From positions 1 to 10,986 of the forward strand of contig DHQM01000006.1 in the NCBI GenBank assembly GCA_002408105.1: a stretch of 10,986 bases of DNA, read 5' to 3'. Numbering within the stretch: the first letter of the stretch is position 1; each line of letters starts with the position of its first letter. A model generated the notes under the pieces. The model was given only the letters and a program-made list of their open reading frames with translations. It was not told the DNA's origin and did not search any database. A program made the position numbers and the translations under genes. This document shows, piece after piece, positions 7,277 to 10,986 of this stretch. This DNA comes from Gammaproteobacteria bacterium UBA5338. Lineage in GTDB: Bacteria; Pseudomonadota; Gammaproteobacteria; Pseudomonadales; UBA5862.

Positions 7277-8594
7277 CCGGCCCATTCCCTCTATCTTCTT
7301 TTGTCGAACCTCTGCGTTGCAGCCCTACCGCACCCCCCGCGACCAACACTCCATCTCTCGGCGGGACATCAGCCAACCCGCATTGCGCGTGCTCTATCGG
7401 TTGCACGAACACGGCTACCGCGCCTGTTTGGTCGGCGGATGCGTGCGCGACCTGCTGTTGGGGCATGCACCCAAAGACTTTGATGTCGTCACCGACGCCA
7501 CTCCAGAGGAAATCACGACGCTGTTCCGGGGTTCGCGCATCATTGGTCGCAGGTTTCAGATCGTGCATGTGCGCATGGGCCGAGAAATCACTGAGGTCTC
7601 GACCTTTCGAGCCGCCGCAGAGTCCGACGATGTCGACGCGAACCGCACCGCAGAAGGGATGATTTTGCGGGACAACGTGTTCGGGCCGCAGGAAGAAGAC
7701 GCACTGCGGCGCGACTTCACCATCAATGCGCTGTACTACGACATCGCAGATTTCGCCCTGGTCGACTACGTCGGAGGAATGGCAGACTTGGAGGCCAGGG
7801 TGATCCGGCTGATCGGAGAGCCCGCACAGCGCTATCGCGAAGATCCAGTGCGCCTGCTACGTGCTGCCCGCTTCGTGGCCAAGCTGGGGTTTCACCTCGC
7901 ACCAGAAACCGCGGCCCCCATTGAAGACCTGAAAACCCTACTCCGTGATGTGCCACCTGCGCGGCTGTTCGACGAAGTGGTCAAACTTTTCATGACCGGT
8001 CACGGAGCGGCTTCTTTTCAGGCATTGCGCAATTTGGGCCTGCTCCCCTACCTGCTTCCCGGGCTCAACACTGAGTTGGAGTGCGGCAATGGCTTTGCCC
8101 AGCGCCTGGTAGAGGCAGCACTGCGCAATACCGATGAGCGGCTCGCGAACCAGCAGCCTGTGACCCCAGGCTTTCTCTTCGCTGCCCTGCTTTGGCCTTC
8201 GGTCGAGCGGCACCGCGCCGCCCTGCTTGCAACCGGAGAATCTCCGCTCCCCGCGCTCCAAGTGGCAGCGCAACGCGCCATTGCCACGCAACTGGAGGCA
8301 ACGGCGCTTCCCAAACGGTTCTCATTTATGATGCGCGAAATCTGGGAGCTCCAACTGCGCCTGCCCAGGCGCACCCCACGCAATGTGGCCCAGATGGCCG
8401 CGTCAAAGCGGTTTCGAGCCGGTTACGACTTCGTCCTTCTCCGTGAGCAAGCCGGAGAGGACCTTGGTGGCCTCGGCGCCTGGTGGACCCAGTACCAGGA
8501 CGCCGATGCCAGCGGGCAGCAAAAGCTGATCGAAGCGCTCCCGCGTGGACCCAAGCGGAAAAAAAAGCGCACCCGCGCCGCCGCTTCCCGATGA
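7272..8594 (+). CDS. pcnB: Poly(A) polymerase I
   Basis: PcnB adds poly(A) tails to RNA 3' ends, marking RNAs for exonuclease decay. The longest frame is 440 residues. Nucleotidyltransferase motifs: LVGGCVRDLLLG (53-64), catalytic D69-F-D71 in KDFDVVT, third carboxylate near E108 (ITEVSTFR), and RRDFTINALYYD (147-158). The RYREDPVRLLRAARFVAKLGF block and a basic tail PKRKKKRTRAAASR favour PcnB over CCA-adding enzyme. Family similarity begins at TPRDQHSISRRDI (about residue 21), so the start is unsettled: ATG 7272 has no Shine-Dalgarno and overlaps a possible -10, TTG 7317 has none either, and E. coli pcnB is known to use an AUU codon. The stop overlaps the folK start (ATGA). Confidence 0.93.
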   Translation: MIRPIPSIFFCRTSALQPYRTPRDQHSISRRDISQPALRVLYRLHEHGYRACLVGGCVRDLLLGHAPKDFDVVTDATPEEITTLFRGSRIIGRRFQIVHVRMGREITEVSTFRAAAESDDVDANRTAEGMILRDNVFGPQEEDALRRDFTINALYYDIADFALVDYVGGMADLEARVIRLIGEPAQRYREDPVRLLRAARFVAKLGFHLAPETAAPIEDLKTLLRDVPPARLFDEVVKLFMTGHGAASFQALRNLGLLPYLLPGLNTELECGNGFAQRLVEAALRNTDERLANQQPVTPGFLFAALLWPSVERHRAALLATGESPLPALQVAAQRAIATQLEATALPKRFSFMMREIWELQLRLPRRTPRNVAQMAASKRFRAGYDFVLLREQAGEDLGGLGAWWTQYQDADASGQQKLIEALPRGPKRKKKRTRAAASR

Positions 8595-9085
8595 GCGTGC
8601 AGGCTTTCGTGGGCGCCGGCAGCAACCTAGACGACCCCGAGCACCAAATCAAAACGGCCCTGAACGCCCTGGACCAGTTGCCTCACACGCGGCTGGTCGC
8701 ACAGTCCCATTGGTACCGAAGCGCACCCTGGGGCGGCATCGACCAGCCCGAATTCGTCAATGTGGTGGCCGAAATCGAGACTGCATTGGACGCCGAGCAG
8801 CTGTTGGAAGAGCTGCTTGCCATCGAACGGCGGCATGGCCGCATGCGCCGGGTCCGCTGGGGCCCAAGAACCCTCGATTTGGACCTGCTCCTGTTTGGTG
8901 ATGCACAAATCCGCACCCCAAGGCTCAAAGTGCCCCATCCGCGCCTGCACGAACGCAATTTCGTTCTGGTGCCCTTGGCAGATCTGGTTGTCGACCTTAC
9001 ACTCCCGGATGGCAAGCGACTGAGCACGTTGGTTGCGAACTGCGCACCCCACCGCTTGATTCGCATCGCCGAGCCCCCGCCGTGA
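8591..9085 (+). CDS. folK: 2-amino-4-hydroxy-6-hydroxymethyldihydropteridine pyrophosphokinase
   Basis: FolK transfers pyrophosphate from ATP to 6-hydroxymethyl-dihydropterin, the step before dihydropteroate synthase in folate synthesis. The product is 164 residues, near the usual length. Seen: N-terminal FVGAGSNLDDP (6-15), YRSAPWG (42-48), FVNVVAEIET (55-64), and the signature RWGPRTLDLDLLLFG (89-103) with the two magnesium-binding aspartates D96 and D98; PHPRLHERNFVLVPL (115-129) closes the core. The frame is open upstream to 8483, but ATG 8591 is chosen because similarity starts at MSVQAFVGAGSN and because it overlaps the pcnB stop in an ATGA, typical of translational coupling. No separate Shine-Dalgarno is seen. 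Confidence 0.96.
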   Translation: MSVQAFVGAGSNLDDPEHQIKTALNALDQLPHTRLVAQSHWYRSAPWGGIDQPEFVNVVAEIETALDAEQLLEELLAIERRHGRMRRVRWGPRTLDLDLLLFGDAQIRTPRLKVPHPRLHERNFVLVPLADLVVDLTLPDGKRLSTLVANCAPHRLIRIAEPPP

Positions 9086-9756
9086 CGCCGCCACCCCCAG
9101 CCACGGCCGACGCGGCAATGCCCCGACACATCGCCATTGAGGGTCCCATCGGTGTGGGCAAAACCACGCTGGCGCGGCGCCTTGCCAGCACCTTCGACTG
9201 CGACCTACTGCTCGAGGCACCTGAGCAAAACCCTTTTTTGCCAAGGTTCTACCGCAACCCACGGGCAGTGGCGCTGCAAACCCAGCTGTTCTTTTTGTTC
9301 CAGCGGGTGGAGCAGCTTCGCGCTGTCCACCAGAGCGACCTGTTCCAACCCGCGCGGGTGGCCGACTTTCTGTTTGCAAAGGACCGCTTGTTCGCAGAGC
9401 TCAACCTGGACCCCGATGAGCTCGCCCTCTACCTGCAGGTTCATGCCCACCTTGAGCCTGAGCTACCCAGGCCTGACTTCGTGATCTACCTGCAAGCCCC
9501 GACCGAGGTGTTGTTAAAACGCATTCAGATGCGGGGCATTGCCCACGAACGTGCTATAAACGCCGACTACCTGAACCGCTTGAACGAAACCTACGCACGC
9601 TACTTTCTGTATTTCGAAGACGCCCCGCTGCTGATCGTGAATGCCGCCACCATTGATTTCGCCAACCGCGACCAAGACCTGCAGGCCCTGGTGGAATTGA
9701 TTCGCGAGCGCCCTCGTGGGCGCCACTACTTCAACCCCAGCCCCCAACTGCTCTGA
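9082..9756 (+). CDS. Deoxynucleoside kinase (dAK/dGK/dCK-type)
   Basis: A P-loop kinase of the deoxynucleoside kinase family, which phosphorylates deoxynucleosides with ATP for salvage. The 224-residue product has HIAIEGPIGVGKTTLARRL with Walker A (21-29), a FRVEQL-like region QLFFLFQRVEQL, the DFLFAKDRLFAEL segment where the family has its DR motif, VIYLQAPTEVLLKRI, and a lid/arginine segment RIQMRGIAHERAINADYLNRLNETY. GTG 9082 overlaps the folK stop (GTGA); an in-frame ATG at 9118 (MPRHIAIEGP) would drop a proline-rich 12-residue leader. Neither has a good Shine-Dalgarno. Which base it prefers cannot be read here. As I recall the gene is absent between folK and panB in Pseudomonas but is found there in other proteobacteria; why it sits with folate and pantothenate genes is unknown. 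Confidence 0.9.
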   Translation: MTPPPPATADAAMPRHIAIEGPIGVGKTTLARRLASTFDCDLLLEAPEQNPFLPRFYRNPRAVALQTQLFFLFQRVEQLRAVHQSDLFQPARVADFLFAKDRLFAELNLDPDELALYLQVHAHLEPELPRPDFVIYLQAPTEVLLKRIQMRGIAHERAINADYLNRLNETYARYFLYFEDAPLLIVNAATIDFANRDQDLQALVELIRERPRGRHYFNPSPQLL

Positions 9757-9765
9757 GGTCCGGAC

Positions 9766-10560
9766 ATGCCACCCGTCACCTTGACCACATTGCGAAAAAT
9801 GAAAGACTCACGGGAACGCTTTGCTTGTCTAACCGCCTACGATGCGACCTTCGCACACTTGCTGAGCGCCGCTGGCATCGAAGTGTTGTTGGTCGGAGAC
9901 TCCCTTGGCATGGTGATTCAAGGTGCCCGCTCGACCGTGCCCGTGACGCTGGAGGACATCCTATACCACACAAGGTGCGTTGCTGCGGGGAACCAGAACG
10001 CACTGGTTATGGCCGATCTCCCCTACATGACCTACGCGTTCCCTGAGCAAGCGGTCAATGCCGCAGCCCAGGTCATGCAGGCGGGGGCCAACGTGGTGAA
10101 ACTCGAAGCCGCCGACAACCTCCCGGAAATCATTCGTGTGCTCAGCGCCCGCTCCATACCAACCTGCGCACACATTGGCTTGGCACCCCAAGCGGTCGAC
10201 AAGCTCGGTGGGTACCGGGTTCAAGGACGGGGAACCCACGCCGCCGAGTCACTGATCGAGACCGCGGTGGAGCTTGAACGCGCCGGTGCCGACCTGTTGC
10301 TGACCGAGTGCATCCCGGCGTCGCTGGCCCGCATCATCACCCAGCAACTGACCATCCCGGTAATCGGGATTGGGGCTGGCTCGGATACCGACGGCCAGAT
10401 CCTGGTGATGCACGACATGCTCGGCGCGACCACAGGACATGTTCCAAAGTTCGTTCGCAACTTTCTGGCTGACGCAGGCTCAATCGACGAAGCTGCGCGA
10501 GGCTACCGCGACGCCGTGCGGGCCGGCAGCTTTCCGGCACCTGAACACTGTTTCGACTGA
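9766..10560 (+). CDS. panB: 3-methyl-2-oxobutanoate hydroxymethyltransferase
   Basis: PanB makes ketopantoate from 2-oxoisovalerate and 5,10-methylene-tetrahydrofolate, the first step of the pantoate branch of pantothenate and CoA synthesis. It is 264 residues, the same as the E. coli enzyme as I recall it. Seen: LTAYDATFA (22-30), VGDSLGMV with magnesium ligand D45, ADLPYM with D84, VKLE with K112 and E114, HIGLAPQAV (136-144), GGYRVQGRG (148-156), the catalytic E181 in LLTECIPA, and IGIGAGSDTDGQILVMHDMLG. All catalytic residues are present. ATG 9766 has GAGGTC about 5 bases upstream. It follows the kinase gene by 9 bases, and its folate cofactor gives a loose link to folK upstream. Confidence 0.98.
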   Translation: MPPVTLTTLRKMKDSRERFACLTAYDATFAHLLSAAGIEVLLVGDSLGMVIQGARSTVPVTLEDILYHTRCVAAGNQNALVMADLPYMTYAFPEQAVNAAAQVMQAGANVVKLEAADNLPEIIRVLSARSIPTCAHIGLAPQAVDKLGGYRVQGRGTHAAESLIETAVELERAGADLLLTECIPASLARIITQQLTIPVIGIGAGSDTDGQILVMHDMLGATTGHVPKFVRNFLADAGSIDEAARGYRDAVRAGSFPAPEHCFD

Positions 10561-10574
10561 ACCCTGGGGGGGGC

Positions 10575-10986
10575 ATGACCCAGAACGACCAGGGCCCGCC
10601 GCGCTCCATCGCAGTTGCCCACACAATCGCCGAGGCACGGGCAGCCCTTGCGGAATCTGTGGCGGCCGGGCGCAGCATCGGCCTGGTACCCACCATGGGC
10701 AACCTCCACCCCGGCCATCTCACATTGGTGCAGCGCGCCCTGGAAGACTGCGACCAAGTCGTCGTGAGCCTGTTCGTGAACCCCACACAGTTCGGCCCGA
10801 AGGAGGACTTTGCCCGCTATCCACGCACCCTGGAGCAGGACCTCAAGCACCTCATGGACGCCGGCGCCCACCTCGCGTTCGTCCCATCGGTCGACACCAT
10901 GTACCCGCTCGGTACCGCCAATACCATCCGGGTCGGAACCCCGGCGGCGGCCGACATCCTGTGTGGGGCGGCGCGCCCAGGGCACT
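10575..10986 (+). CDS. panC: Pantothenate synthetase, N-terminal 137 residues (cut by window edge)
   Basis: PanC joins pantoate and beta-alanine with ATP to form pantothenate. The visible part has VPTMGNLHPGHLTLV (38-52) with the HxGH ATP-binding motif, VVSLFVNPTQFGPKEDFARYPRTLEQD (63-89), and begins the LCGAARPGH motif (129-137) just before the edge. These are the standard PanC nucleotide- and pantoate-binding blocks. The ATG at 10575 is 14 bases after panB and is preceded by a run of eight Gs (10566-10573), which probably acts as the ribosome binding site. The last residues and the C-terminal dimerisation domain are outside the window. Confidence 0.97.
   Translation, partial: MTQNDQGPPRSIAVAHTIAEARAALAESVAAGRSIGLVPTMGNLHPGHLTLVQRALEDCDQVVVSLFVNPTQFGPKEDFARYPRTLEQDLKHLMDAGAHLAFVPSVDTMYPLGTANTIRVGTPAAADILCGAARPGH

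Overview
The window is a block of housekeeping and regulatory genes from a high-GC gammaproteobacterium. The order is aminotransferase (divergent), dksA, gluQ, small membrane protein (cbrX-like), cbrA, cbrB, CrcZ-like small RNA, pcnB, folK, deoxynucleoside kinase, panB, panC. From memory this matches the Pseudomonas order around PA4722-PA4730 (aminotransferase, dksA, gluQ/yadB, a small ORF, cbrA, cbrB, crcZ, pcnB, folK, panB, panC), with one clear difference: a deoxynucleoside kinase gene sits between folK and panB. That difference and the moderate protein divergence suggest a relative outside Pseudomonas itself. I cannot name the genus.

Layout. 1-460 (minus strand, truncated by the window edge) is the N-terminal part of a PLP-dependent aminotransferase. 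After a 245-base divergent spacer, 706-6772 is a plus-strand run: the transcription factor DksA, glutamyl-Q tRNA(Asp) synthetase GluQ, a 58-residue two-helix membrane protein, the transporter-fused sensor kinase CbrA, and its sigma54-dependent response regulator CbrB. 6773-7271 has no credible protein gene. It holds GTAAC-type upstream sites, a well-formed -24/-12 (sigma54) promoter and, starting about 12 bases after it, an RNA rich in AAYAAYAA motifs folded into a chain of hairpins. This looks like a CrcZ ortholog. 7272 to the end is pcnB, folK, deoxynucleoside kinase, panB and the 5' part of panC, closely packed with start/stop overlaps.

How it works together (family knowledge plus inference). 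CbrA senses carbon/nitrogen status or a transported substrate and phosphorylates CbrB. CbrB with sigma54 RNA polymerase would fire the 6918-6933 promoter. The RNA's A-rich motifs would titrate Hfq (with Crc), relieving catabolite repression of mRNAs for secondary carbon sources. The downstream genes cover RNA polyadenylation, folate, deoxynucleotide salvage and pantothenate synthesis.

The part most worth attention is 6797-7184: the whole CbrB-sigma54-CrcZ cassette can be read directly. The RNA contains a duplicated hairpin module that places an A-rich motif in each of two 17-nt loops.
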